From Siphonodentalium dalli (lineage: Eukaryota; Mollusca; Scaphopoda; Gadilida; Siphonodentaliidae): a stretch of 64,000 nucleotides of DNA. How positions within the stretch are numbered: position 1 is the first letter of the stretch; each line of letters begins with the position of its first letter. The notes under the pieces were generated by a model. That model was not told the origin of the DNA. It worked only from the letters and a program-made list of their open reading frames with translations, and made no database searches. The position numbers and the translations under genes are program-made. This document shows, piece after piece, positions 11,701-23,449 of this stretch. The stretch covers positions 197,313,948 to 197,377,947 of the forward strand of contig CP136064.1 of the NCBI GenBank assembly GCA_032622095.1, written 5' to 3'.

Positions 11701-14700
11701 GCTTCAAATTCCTCAATATTAAGCTAAAATAAGGATTTAAATCAATTGTTTTCTGGGACGTCTACTTAGATGAATGTACGCAATAACTACCACACCTATG
11801 TACATTATCTGATATGTGTGATAATCGCATGCTTGCATATATGTTTTCGGTCAGATACATATAACTGGTTCACGCATATCGTAAAATGTATCCTGGGGGC
11901 AATTACCACAATCATGAATATTTGACATATATCAGATACGTAGGTTGTTCCATTGCAGAAAATTGGCGATCGTGCAAAGGAGCTGCTAATTATTGTTTGT
12001 GTTAAAAGTACTCCACGGCTATTATATTTCTTGAGAATGTCCTACCTGTAGCGGTTATACTCTATTTTGATTAAAAACTAATTCCGCGGCTATGGCCGAT
12101 AACATGTGACCAACGAGTTGTCATCCCGTTGCTTGAAATGGATCAGCATCAGTGAAAGGGACACATTTAGTATGACAAGCATCATTCTAATGCTGAGCAA
12201 CTGAGTATATGACATTTTGAGCACGTCTTCTAACTGTGTGGCTTTCTAATCCTTGTACTTTTCATCTTTGGTTAATTGCCGAGATGGCTCCATACTGATA
12301 TATAAATTGGATGATATAGTGTTATCCCATTCGAGTACTGTACCTGATTATCATAGTTGGGTACGTGTGACGGAGAGTCGTGTCATACCTACAGTGTGAG
12401 ACCAACTTTCATGGATCCAAATTTCATGGGACTTAGCACAATCAATACCACGGCCTCACACTTATTAGTATTTACAAATGATGGGTCAGTTTTGATAATA
12501 TTCTACCTGTTCCAACCAAACCTGAAAGTTGGTTCTGTGCAACATTCTTGGGGTAAGCTCCAAGTAACTTGATATTATTTAAAATGACCAATGCCTTGTA
12601 TGAAGTTAAATACTGAATGCATATAATGTGTTTAAATATATTGTGATAGCAACGCGAATTCTGGACAGCCTGGAAGATATAAAATAATATGGAAGCGAAG
12701 GCATCACCCACTACTCAGACATACAAGATATATAGTACATTAGCAGGACAATAATTATACTATTGGTCGTCAATGTGTATTCAATACAATAATTAATACA
12801 CCTGCAACCACGCATATCAAGCGGCATAGAATTAAGTACAGATAAGCAAATACTCAAATGAACTGCTTCAGTAAATAAGCATAACTCCACGTCTGATGGG
12901 ACCATAGCGAGAATATAACGACACAGATACGTATTTTGTCAGATTTGTTTGAGATTTGTTTCGGTTATTTCAATAGAACATCACTCCAATGAACGTGAAA
13001 ATCAATTACCCCACTACGCATTGACAACATTGATGAGATATATAAAATAAATTGTCCATTCTTTGCATAACCGCACTTATCAGGATTCTAAATTGGTTGT
13101 TATTGCTTGACGGTTTGTGTAAGCGGGTCTAATGAGTCATTACCGTGGACACCTACATTGGTTATTGAGGATTGAATATGTATATTTAGTCGGCATTGTA
13201 GCTTCAATTCTTATTGTACTAATATAAAAGTCAGCAGTTTCATCACCAAGCAGAACGTTGACTTGTATACCACAAAATGGATGTCAGGTTGAGACACTAT
13301 CCCATTGAGGCAATTTGGCATTGCATGTCGATTTTGAGAAATAAAATGAGCATTTAATTTCTCAATGCCAACAGTTTTATTGGATTCTGATCACATTATC
13401 AACAGACATATATATATGCATGAACGAATAAGCTACAAAACTCATAACATGCAGATGACATAACATTGCAACTCGGAAGCAGGTAATTTTATCGGAATTT
13501 GTTTTAGTTTTATGGCGGCCATTTTGGTCTCCATCATTGTTTTACGTAACCAGTTGACTTATACATATTACAATACAGCCTCTATGAAATAAAGATCAGT
13601 TACAACCGGTGTGCACACTCAGTGTGCACAGAGTGCCGATATTAAACTTGGCAGCCATCTTGGACGCCATCTTGGATTTTATTACCTTCATAATCTAGGA
13701 TTTGAACGGAATCTTACATTATCCATGTCCCCGGATGGTTCTGCCCTATATGACACTACAAAATGTGCATTGTCGATGTTTTATTGGAAACAACCTGCAT
13801 GGGTGCATTTAAGTGGATATTTGTGAAATTGGGGTGAGGGTTAAGCTTTTCTCGATTAGTTTACCATTTGGAGATATATAATAAAGATAGGAACATCGTT
13901 TTGTAGGTAATACCCTTCCATTTGCAAAAATATTTAACTTGGAAGAATTCGACAGATATGCTATATTTGCACAGAGTTGATGATCTAGTCCGGTTACCAT
14001 ACATCTGGTGTATATATATAGAGTGTCAATATAAAAATTGGCGGCCATCTTGGACGCCATCTTGGATTTTATATTACCTTCCTAATCTAGGATTTGAACG
14101 ATGTTTTACATTATCGGTGTCGCCGTACGATTCTACACAATATGAAAAGGTAAACTGTGCATTGTCAATGTATTTGGTGGACACAAACTGCATGGGCACA
14201 TATATGTGGTTATTTGTGAAATTGGGGGAGGGTTAAGTTTTTGTCTATTATGTCAATAATTGGAAAGATATAATGTAAGTATGAACATCATTATATAGGG
14301 GGTACCCTTCCATTTCCAAAAATATATAACTTGGAAGAATTCGACAGATATGCTATCTTTGCACAGAGTTGACGCACAACACTTTGTCTGAATCGCCATG
14401 AATGTTTGACGCGTCACGCTACATATTTTACCATGACGTCACGAAATCAGAACGAAAGCATGAAAACGATGTTGAATCTGATTAAGTGTCTATATTCGTT
14501 CCATAATTTGCAAATATGTTTACAATCTTTCCGATGTTGATGCCATGTTAACCAGTTGGCTAATGCCTGTCAACCTATGAAAATATGTAATTTTTTAGGT
14601 AGGGTACCCTATGAAACATAGTGAAAAGTTATATTTTGTCACCTATCTCGGCTCGGCGCCCTCTGAATTCGAAAACTAGAGTAATTTTCCCATAAGAAAA

Positions 14701-14758
14701 TGATGGTCGCATAAATTCCCTCGATGTGCGACGATCACCCCCCAGCACAGCCTAGACT
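8797..14758. mobile_element. 5.96-kb non-autonomous element with long terminal inverted repeats
   Basis: Termini AGTCTAGGCTGTGCTGG and its inverse are flanked by the 5-bp repeat ATATT (8792-8796 and 14759-14763). The outer arms (8797-9569 and 13979-14758) are almost identical. Matching then continues inward with rising divergence: 9630-9720 pairs with about 13450-13580, 9870-9940 with about 13250-13340, and 10040-10130 with about 13090-13160. The right arm holds an extra direct copy of about 335 bp (13648-13979 against 14038-14372). No coding frame was recognised in the centre. The superfamily is undetermined. Confidence 0.75.
10140..13080. other. Central part of the 5.96-kb element, no gene recognised
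   Basis: Three kilobases with only short frames (up to about 84 codons), none resembling a transposase or other known protein. Confidence 0.55.
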
Positions 14759-15008
14759 ATATTTAATGAGGGCCAATCCACCTTCATAACATTAGAGAGC
14801 ATTTCAATTGATGTAGTAAAATAATCAGTAACAACATAGATCAAATATAAAAGCAAAACTGTCAGTTTCAAAATGCTGATGCTAGTCTTGACATAAAAAA
14901 AGGCATGCACTGGTTGACATATGTGCTCCTTTGAATAGCAGCTATCGTACAACATTTAAGAAAAGCTGTCTCCCCCCAGTTATTAACAAGATGAATTATT
15001 GTACTTAC

Positions 15009-15113
15009 AACATCCCCCTCAGCGACTTGACAGATTTCCTTGGCTGTTGATGGGTTAATCACTCCAAATGTCCTTCCACTTTCTGCATTCACAAATTCAT
15101 TGTTGATGAAAAT
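15009..15113 (-). CDS. ALDH2: ALDH2-like aldehyde dehydrogenase, coding exon 2
   Basis: This 105-bp exon encodes 35 residues, starting [16 protein letters not shown] and ending ICQVAEGDV. It covers the start of the ALDH fold, including the family-typical 'FINNEF' and '[16 protein letters not shown]' stretches. The acceptor is TTACAG and the donor GTAAGTAC, and both boundaries are phase 0. The size agrees with my memory of exon 2 in vertebrate ALDH1/2 genes (recollection, not checked). It continues exon 1 across a 36.9-kb intron and leads to exon 3 across a 10.9-kb intron. No stop or frameshift is present. Confidence 0.92.
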
Positions 15114-16110
15114 CTGTAATTACACGAGTAAAACACATTTTAGGTCAGAAATCATGCTGCCATGGTATTAACCTTAAAAACGCTTAACAATAAAAAAAAA
15201 ACTTAACATGCATAACATTATATAGAGTGGTTCATCATCAGCAGCCCAAAGGTGATTACGCGAGACCTAGAAATTTCATTTAAATATTTGAACTCAAAAT
15301 GTTAATTCTGAGCTCAAATTGATACTTTAGTTTTCAAATTATCTGACTTGTTAATTGGCAAGATACTAGTACATGAACCTTACTAACATGCATACCAGTG
15401 GAATATACGACTGGAATGAAAATATATTTGAATGGTTATGTGTGCAGATAAAACAGAGAACAAGAGAGTATCAGAGAATATCGATGATGATTGACAACGA
15501 ACAATTAGTGATGAAAAAAGGCCAAAATCAAGACAACAGGTATTGGGGAAGGCTTTAGACATGTCCGCATTATGATCACATACTGCAAACACATATGTTT
15601 TATGCAATCATGCAGAAATTATTTTGATGTACACGAGGATCTCGAGCCTTGGATTCTCCGCGAAGTCTTTCCTTCTTTCTCGCTGTGATGTCTAGATATT
15701 TTTTATTTTTATCTGAACAAACAAACCATGCAAAATTATTGATTTTCCATGATGCATGGATTTAGCTCTGAATGGAATAATTACATGTAAATGCTCATGA
15801 ATGAACTTCCCAGCTCTCCCATGTCATGCATTGTAGGAAGTAATAATGTGAACTATTGCATAATGATTATATATTGATTTTGTATTTTGAGAGTTCAATA
15901 CACTGGCAAGACAAATTGAAGATTGTTTGCCACTAATTTTGGATTGGCTTACAACAAGTAGATATGACAACAAGTAAGTGTTGGATTCACTCAAGTTTTT
16001 GTTCGGATATAGTCCTATGCCAAGCGTTATCAAAGGTTGACTGTTTGGAGAAATGATTGCTCATGATAATAAGATGATAACAGGAAGAAAGACTGGACAG
16101 GACAGTATTC
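15114..16110. other. Part of ALDH2 intron 1, nothing recognised
   Basis: AT-rich sequence with short frames only. No repeat end or RNA gene was identified. Confidence 0.5.
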
Positions 16111-16121
16111 ACCCGCATATA

Positions 16122-16285
16122 AAGTAATGCCCTAAACAATCGACTCCTTAACTACAGCAGAATTAAGGGTAACTTTTAGTGAGAGCTTTCCGATGAATGG
16201 CAACAAGCCATATTTCCGACTAAATCCTGAAAAATTACCCATAATTCTGCCGTGGTTAAGGAGTCTATTATTTAGGGCATTACTG
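16122..16285. mobile_element. Foldback MITE, CAGTAATGCCC family, copy 3 (shortened)
   Basis: Palindromic copy with a mutated left end (AAGTAATGCCC) and a deletion in the left arm. Ends at TTACTG followed by TA. Confidence 0.8.
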
Positions 16286-16844
16286 TACTAAAAAAAAACT
16301 AATATCTGACGTGTTTAGGACTGACCACATATTCAAACTTGACACGTGTTTTCTTGTGTTTAACCACACACCAAGTTTGTTGATCATGCCATGAATGTGC
16401 TCTGACTATTCCCATAGAGATGATATTCCACCAGTTCGAAACCTGGGAACTTTTTGATGTTCTGATGGGAAACTTTATAACAGAGAAAAACAAAGTAGGG
16501 AGTATATCTCTTTGTTAATAAATGTACATGTTCCTTACTAATGTATACCACAGTAAGGGATGGTCCCAGCTCAAGATTGCATAAATTTGGTGACTTTTTA
16601 AGCTGATTTCCCAATAAACATTGAATTGATTACCATTCCATGATTGTAAGCATGCAGCGCAAAGCAAAATTGGATTACAAAAGTCGCCTATAGCCGGTAC
16701 CTTCACCTACTGTTAAATAAATTATTAAGGAGTATGTACATGTATTAAATAAAAATAGATTACCTGCCTTGTTTTTATCAATGTTATAAAAAAGTTCCCT
16801 GTCAGAACATGAAAACGCTTCCAGATTTTTAACTGGTAGAGCCA

Positions 16845-17318
16845 GTTAGGCTAGAATAGTGTAGTAGATCTCAAATAAGACCCACATGCTGTTTCAAAAT
16901 CTTGCGCCAGGTTGTGACCCTTGGGCAAAGTCACTTGTACTGTGCTCGCTTTGTCTTACCGAGACGAGAAATAGGGACCTGGTTGTTGGGTAAGTGTAAG
17001 TCGCTCTTGTGAAGCACCTACAGTAATGCCCTAAGTAATCGACTCCTTAACCACAGCAGAATTACGGGCAACTTTTAAGGATTTAGTCGGAAATATGGCT
17101 TGTTGCCATTCATTGGAAAGCTCTCAGTGAGAGCTTTCCGATGAATGGCAACAAGCCATATTTTTGCTGTAGTTAAGGAGTCGATTACTTAGGGCATTAC
17201 TGTATAAGATGGCAGCATTCAAAAGACTCAGCATTACTCAACAGCTGGTGTAATAATGTGAAGCGCTTAGGGCCCTCCTGGGGATAGGCGCTATATAAAC
17301 ACCATCATTATTATTAGA
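16845..17318 (+). mobile_element. SINE-like element with a CR1/L2-type tail, split by a MITE
   Basis: Contains CCCTTGGGCAAAGTCACTT, a motif common in invertebrate SINEs. It ends with GAAGCGCTTAGGGCCC, GGCGCTATATAAAC and an ATTATTATTA tail (17255-17318). The same tail type ends the CR1 LINE at 30950, in keeping with SINEs that borrow a LINE tail. A foldback MITE interrupts it at 17021-17202. The left boundary is approximate and no tRNA head was recognised with certainty. Confidence 0.6.
17021..17202. mobile_element. Foldback MITE, CAGTAATGCCC family, copy 4 (inside a SINE)
   Basis: Ends CAGTAATGCCCTAAG and CTTAGGGCATTACTG, flanked by TA at 17019-17020 and 17203-17204. The right arm is shortened by loss of part of the stem. 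Confidence 0.85.
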
Positions 17319-17459
17319 GTATGATCTCTATGGGAGTATAGCCATACAGAGTAGAGATTCATGTCATGATCTACAGGTTAAGAGTTAACTGAAAAATGAA
17401 TACATTATTAGTTATTTTCATCCTGAAACCAAAACTGTTGATTACATGTGTGGGACTCA

Positions 17460-19218
17460 TCTATATATATAAAACCCGTCGTCTGTGTGTGTGTGTATCT
17501 GTCTGTGTGTGTGTGTATAACTCGGTCACGCTTTTGGTGCGTTTATAACTTTTCAACCATGCGTCTAATGTGGCCCAAATTTGTACCACGACCTATAGTG
17601 TGTTATAAAAGGTGACTCACCAAATTTCACGCCGATTGGTCAAAGCAAACCTGAGATATAACATGGTCCCCAAATGCAGCATTTGCACTCAAGTAGACAC
17701 TATTTCTTATGACGTTTGTCGAAATGACGTCATTGACGTCGAACGCAAACCAACACTTGCTTTGCTATTGTAGGCGAAACTTCCATGCGCTCTACCAAAG
17801 CTTTGTTGGAAATAGGCGCTAAATTAATGTGACAGTTCATGTTCAGTGTGAATTTAGGTAATGAATGTTGATTTTGTCACGGAAGTGCATGTATAGTGGG
17901 GTGTTGAGTCAAGACTCGAACGTTCTACCGCCGTTGGGAATAGGTGCATATACATGTAGTGGGATGCAGAGTCAATACTCGAACGTTCGTCGTCGGGAAT
18001 GGGTGCTAATATGGTATTTTAATTTGCCAGTTGGGTTTGAACATAAGTAAAGAATGCTGTCTTTGATACGAAAGTTGTGCATTGAGTGTGGAATCGAAGG
18101 AGTACCGGCATACTCGGAAGATGGCGAATGGACACAGTCAGGCCTCCCGCCAGTGGGTACCACGAACTCAGTAAATTCGACGGAACTCAGTTAGAAAAAT
18201 CACATTCCCGGGCCGGGACTAATAATACAGTGTAAACACTACTGCCGACGCTAATTAATGCTCTTTTAATCTTTCGGTTGAGTGCAAATCTGATACAAGA
18301 AAAATGTTTAAAAGATCACAATGCGCGAAGCGCACGCAGTTTGAATTCATATAATGTGCGCGAAGCTCACAAAGGGGCTGCAGCCCCCCCCCCCGCTAAA
18401 TAAAGGTTCCGAATTGAGCCTGTTTCGGTTAGTATAGATTAAGTAAACTATCTTGATTGTTGCGTTCCATATATGTGCATGCATATACGTGGGTTGGGGA
18501 GATGATGGTGGGGGCAAAAATACAGTTTTATTGAAATAAAGTGTTCATACAAATGGGCCACGCAGTGCAGGGCGTGTGTTCAATAGGCTGCATGTTGAAT
18601 ACAGGGTCCGTTTAAAATGTGCTGCAAGCTCCCTATATGTGCGCGAAGCTCGCGCAGTTTAAGGTCATATAATGTGCGCGAAGCGCAGAAAGGGCTGTAC
18701 GTAGGCCCCTCCTCTCTAAATAAGATTCCGAATTGAGCCTGTTTCAGTTAGTATAGAGATAACTTTGATTGTTGCGTTCCATATGTGCATGCATATACAT
18801 GGGTCGGGAGATGGGGGTGGGGGTAAAAAATACAGTTTTATTGAAATAAAGTGTTCATACAAACGGGCCGCGCAGTGCAGGCATGTGATCATTAGGCGGC
18901 ATGCTGAATACAGGTTCCAAATGGGGTCCGTTCAAAATGTGCAGCAAGCTCCCGAATGTAAGCTCTTGAATTGAGTATGTTTCAGTTGGTGCATAGTATT
19001 TAAATAATATACTGATTTTGTTTCGTTCAATATGTGCATGCGCATAATTATGTGGACTGGGTGTGTAGAAATACAGTTTTAGTGAAATAAAGTGTTCCAA
19101 CGCGCATCCAGTAACAACAAGGAGAAGCATGACCATTCCATGTGTCCATGAACGCGGACACTAGAAAATAACAAAGAAAATTTATTCACCCGTCATTTTG
19201 TGACGGGCAACCCCCTAG
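17460..19218 (+). mobile_element. Non-autonomous Helitron (1,759 bp)
   Basis: Starts TCTATATATATAAAA and ends with a 7-bp stem (CCCGTCA at 19189-19195, TGACGGG at 19201-19207), a seven-base spacer and CTAG (19215-19218). The flanking bases are A at 17459 and T at 19219, the usual Helitron insertion context. The interior has a TG-rich 5' part and about three imperfect direct copies of a unit with ATACAGTTTTATTGAAATAA (near 18520, 18832 and 19072). No Rep/helicase frame is present, so it must be moved in trans. Confidence 0.85.
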
Positions 19219-19570
19219 TATTACATAATACATGTATGACCTTTATTCAATAGGAGGATAACAAGTAAAATATGAAATCAGAACTACTACTACTGTTAAA
19301 TCCTCATGAACAAAACATGCATTTCAACACAATTAACCAAATCTGCATTTGCTGTAGAATTAAAAGGCATTCCATATAAGCAATCAACTGCAGCTTTTAT
19401 GATGGTATCTACTACTATTCTAGCCTAATTATGCATGTGTTGATGCTTTCATCTGATGTTTTGAGTTACATAATTTAATTACGTCTGCTCTAAAGCAGAA
19501 GAGGTGCAGGAAATGTTCAGGGTGAGTGCAAGCATCCTGTTGATTATAAATCACCAAAGAAATAGTCTAA

Positions 19571-21350
19571 ATGAAAATATTCGAGGTATGTAATTTAGCG
19601 GGATTAACACAAAGGCGCACAGCGGGTTTGCGGTAGTTAAGCCGACAAAGGAGCATTCTGTGGCTCTGCAGTAACGTGATCACTGTATTGACAAACCCGC
19701 AGGCGCTGACAGTTCTATTGAGGCTGCGGATATCCACACACCCGCATGCCTCATAAACCAACACATGCGCAGTGTGGAAATTGCGCATGACAATCAACAT
19801 GTCTCATAAACCAACAAATTGCACATGGCTATTTTGTGTTATAATGTCGTATATAAAAAGGACAAGACAAACGTTTTTGCAAATGAATATATAATTTTAT
19901 TTATTAAAATGACGAAATCGAGCTATATCAGAAGCTTTAACAGAATAATCAGAATGAATATGAGGATGATGAAGATCCCATTCAACTGTCAACAGATCCG
20001 ATATTTGCTGCAGTATATTCAGATGGTTCATATGGTGTTGTGACCAGTCGAGGATAAAGTGTACAACGTGTGAGAGAAAATGTACAACGTGTGCACATGT
20101 CAAAACATATAGTGACTGGGTCACCGACAACAACATTGACGACACATGTTCGACTAATTCTGATCAAAAAGAAGATCCCTTCAAATGTATCTCAACCGTA
20201 AAGATACCATATCTGTTTACACCACAGATGAGAACAAAGTTTGAAACCTATGAAGAGGTTCAGTTGAATTCCTTGCAAAACTTGTCCCATCGTTTTCGCC
20301 CAATGCAACTTGTGAACACGGAAGTCGATTTTGCTCAGAAGACCCAATCATAAATAAGTGGACACTTGGTTCTGCGAAAATTCACAAGAAGCATGCAGTG
20401 ATAGAAAACGTGCTCGTATACTATCGCCCATCTGAAGGAAACTGTGAGTGTAAATTCATGTATGATGGTCAGGACGATCTACTTCTCAACCTTGACAACA
20501 ATTTAAACACTTGATTTATTACGGATGGCTTTTCGATATATTACACGACAGTTGTCAAACTATATCCACATGCGGAGTATCTCGTGTCACGGATTATAAC
20601 ATTCTCAGACGATTCTACAATGCATTCATTAGGCTACTTGATATCGACTACAACAAAGCTTTCGCGTGTGATGTTTGTGGTTCGGATGTCGACTGTGTTA
20701 TAATGGATGCTGTTATGATGGGTTGTCGGCGGGATTTAGTTACCAAAATTCAAGAAGAACATGTCCCCGTCTCTTTGCCGTCTACAACAGGAAGTGCTAG
20801 GAAAGACCGCGTGATTTCGGTTTAGTCATTAAAACGTGTCCATTGTTGAAAGATCTCCTGAACTGTAAGACAATAGCTCCAAATGTGAGAGCACTGTTGT
20901 CCAAAGCCCGAATAAATGGTGATGGGACAAAAATGTTGTAGTTCGTTAATTATTACTCAATATATGGCATGCGCGAATGTAGCACAATCTTATTGCAGCA
21001 CCGACATTTGCGCATTGAATAATGTTTTTATGGCATGCGTTAATGTGTTATTAGGCACATGCGCAAATGTTTAGTTAGGCACTGCCCATTTGTCTGGTCC
21101 TAATCCGATTCACGCACGATGTGATCATAATTACCAACACGCGTCTTAGAAGACCACACCCATGCCTGTTTGTGACAACATGTAATCCAATTCCGCACGA
21201 CTTCGGCGCGTGAAAGGAGTAAACCACGCCCATGCGCCTTTGTATCTTCCCTTAGGGCATTTGCGCAATGCTCTTTTGAGCTGTCAATCACACTAACCCG
21301 CCGTGCTCCTTTGTGGTAATATGAGGCAAATTACATATATGAATATTCAT
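19571..21350. mobile_element. Degenerate DNA transposon with ~60-bp inverted ends
   Basis: The left end (ATGTAATTT, then ATTAACACAAAGGCGCAC at 19603-19620) matches the inverse of the right end (ATGTAATTT, then ATTACCACAAAGGAGCAC, 21303-21350). The ends also share AT-rich outer bases with ATATTC. Between them lies the decayed KDZ/HMGXB3-like frame. No clean target duplication was identified, so the limits are approximate. Confidence 0.6.
19935..20942 (+). pseudogene. Decayed KDZ/HMGXB3-like cysteine-cluster protein
   Basis: Four or more frame segments line up as one broken protein. They run AAVYSDGSYGVVTSR (about 20010-20050), then CTTCERKCTTCAHVKTYSDW (from about 20060), then an IPYLFTPQMR region, then CECKFMYDGQDDLLLNLDNN (about 20450-20510). 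Next comes the open stretch 20511-20825 with FYNAFIRLLDIDYNKAFACD and CGSDVDCVIMDA. It ends at about 20942 after NVRALLSKARINGDGT. The cysteine pattern and the 'C-x2-CG…vImD' stretch resemble invertebrate HMGXB3-like proteins and the CxC clusters linked to KDZ transposases. Several frameshifts and stops (for example 20349 and 20513) make it non-functional. The assignment is from memory of the family. Confidence 0.65.
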
Positions 21351-22090
21351 GAACAAAATTAAGTTGTTCTAACTTGTTCATTAATAACTCCTCTTGTCAT
21401 AACCGCACATAAAGATGAAGTGCAAACTATTAAGTCATTTGTATGAAATATTTATATATCGGTATGCCTTACAATTGTGCACTTTAGTAGACTTTATCAA
21501 CAACAAAATATGTATGGGGAGAGGAGCGGCCTTTTCTATCAATATTCCCTCCAATAATCACAATTGTTTGTAGTAAAAACATATTTTATTGTATTATTTA
21601 TTTATTGTACAATTGGGATTGGGAGGAAATATTGATAAAAAAAAGGCCGCTTAGGCCACAAGTCGCCCATATAAGGTGATTTTGTTTGACCGGTAGCTTT
21701 TTTAGAAATGAAATACAAAATTCTGGGAACATGCAATCATTGAATTAAACTTTCTTCTAACAGTTTATGTTGTTAACATGTTTTATTAGATACAAGAATA
21801 ATAATTCCTCAAGGTCGAAAAAGGGGCAAATAAGAAATGAAGCGAATGCACATGGGTCACATACATGCATGTGATCCAATTAATGTTATATGCTTCTATA
21901 CATGTATATATCTCAGAATGCCTGGTTGAGCTAGTAAACTTTTCACCCTTGGTTTAACTTATTTAATGAGACACATGTCCTACATATATACCCAGTAAAT
22001 AATAGTATTTTCATTATCTCAAGTGGATTTTTACAGTCTTCCATAACCTTGGCGATGTGGTGGATATAATATATTATATACAGTAACCTG
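21351..22090. other. Unassigned part of intron 1
   Basis: AT-rich. An imperfect inverted pair around 21525-21655 (GGCCTTTT / AAAAAAAAGGCC with ATCAATATT and AATATTGAT) may be the remnant of a small foldback element. Nothing else recognised. Confidence 0.45.
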
Positions 22091-22101
22091 GTGGTAGATA
22101 A

Positions 22102-22591
22102 CACGCCTGAGTTTAGTGTGCCTGTCATTTGCAGAATGAGGTCACCAGAGGGTAATTTAGTGATGCTATCAGGCACAGCAGGCTAGCATCACCAAATTCA
22201 CCCTCTGGGGACCTCATTCTGCATGGCCTCATCGCTATGGGAGACATAGACTCAGATTGCAGTTCCCAAATGGTGAACCTCGATTATGTAATTTGTCGTC
22301 TGCCAATTTGGGGATATAGAGAAGCTAAACTAAAAAAGAAATACAATCTATGTGAAAAAGGTTCTATAAAAAATTTATAATAAAGAAAGTTTCCAAAGAA
22401 GATAAGGCCTAAGCAGAATGAGGACCCCAGAGGGTGAATTTAGTGACACTAGCCTGCTTTGATATACACCCATTGGGAATCTCGATTATGCAATGTGTGG
22501 TCTGCCAGCAGTGCTGTGTGGGATAGCGTCACTAAACTCACCCTCTGGGGAACTCATTCTGCAAATGACAGGCACACTAAACTCAGGCTTG
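22102..22591. mobile_element. hAT-like MITE with 8-bp target duplication
   Basis: The ends are CACGCCTGAGTTTAG and, inverted, CAAGCCTGAGTTTAG. The 8-bp sequence GTAGATAA is present on both sides (22094-22101 and 22592-22599). CA…TG ends with an 8-bp duplication fit hAT elements. The body contains two palindromic units built on GCAGAATGAGG and CAGAGGGTGAATTTAGTG. Confidence 0.8.
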
Positions 22592-23214
22592 GTAGATAAT
22601 AACTGTTGTTTCCTGAGGTAAGGCAACAGCGATTTAATAGTCTGGTTTACCAACCCATCTTAAAATTATTTCTCCATTTGTAAAAATGAACTATAAACAA
22701 TTTTGTCTATGTTCAAGTTTACTAAAATATGAAGCATACAGTAAAGAAAATAACTGTTGGGTTTAATAGCTCTTTTCTTGTTTTCTCACCTTATTTTCAA
22801 TTATTTAATTGTATTATGAGAAGAAATACCTAATTTTTGTAATCTGATTTAAACATATCATTATCAAAAATCCTGTGAAATTCATGTACAATTCCACTGT
22901 TTGTTGGTTGTTGGTATACTGTAAGATGAATAATTTTTTTTAAATTAATTTTTCCTCCATCATCTTTATTTCTACCCAAATGTTCATGAACCAGATTATA
23001 TTTGTGTTCACTCGTCTTCAGTGTGTTTGGTCGTCTTCAGTGTTAAAATTTGTCAGTGTATCATACCAGGGAGAGGAGGATATTCTTAGTGAACGTAGCA
23101 CTTGTCCTCCAAACCCTTTTGTCCTAAATCAATTTATGAACATTAATAAAATATGTTTAAACAAAAGACTATGATATTGGTGTGGCCTAAGGGACTCTTT
23201 TCACGCAAGCCTGG

Positions 23215-23325
23215 GAATATTGTGTGTGACATTTGCAGATTGAGGTCCCCAAAGGGTATATTTAGTTATGTTACCCCGCACATTACCAAGTTCACCCTCT
23301 GGGGACCTCATTCTGCTTAGGCCTC
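23215..23325. mobile_element. Partial hAT-like MITE of the GAGGTCCCCAGAGGG family
   Basis: A palindromic unit with TTGAGGTCCCCAAAGGG and CCCTCTGGGGACCTCATT is present without intact outer ends. Confidence 0.55.
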
Positions 23326-23449
23326 ATCTTCTGGGAAGTATATACGGTCTCAAATTAACATTGTTTTCAGTTACTTTTTCCCTTCTGTTCAGTTTCTATA
23401 TCCCCTAATTTGCAGAAGGTAAAATGCATAATCAAGGTGACTAATTAAT

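Larger units (their letters stand above)
4115..15008 (-). other. ALDH2 intron 2 (about 10.9 kb)
   Basis: The interval between exons 2 and 3 has a GTAAGTAC donor and a CTACAG acceptor. More than half of it is one 5.96-kb transposon-like insertion (8797-14758). The rest is smaller elements. The frame 4303-4410 on the plus strand (about 36 codons, starting MPELLRIDIVAK) is open but not recognised. Confidence 0.85.

Noticed and set aside
8797-14758. Assignment of the 5.96-kb element to Polinton/Maverick
   Set aside because: AG…CT ends and long arms fit, but the perfect duplication is 5 bp rather than 6, the length is short and no polymerase, integrase or capsid frame is seen.
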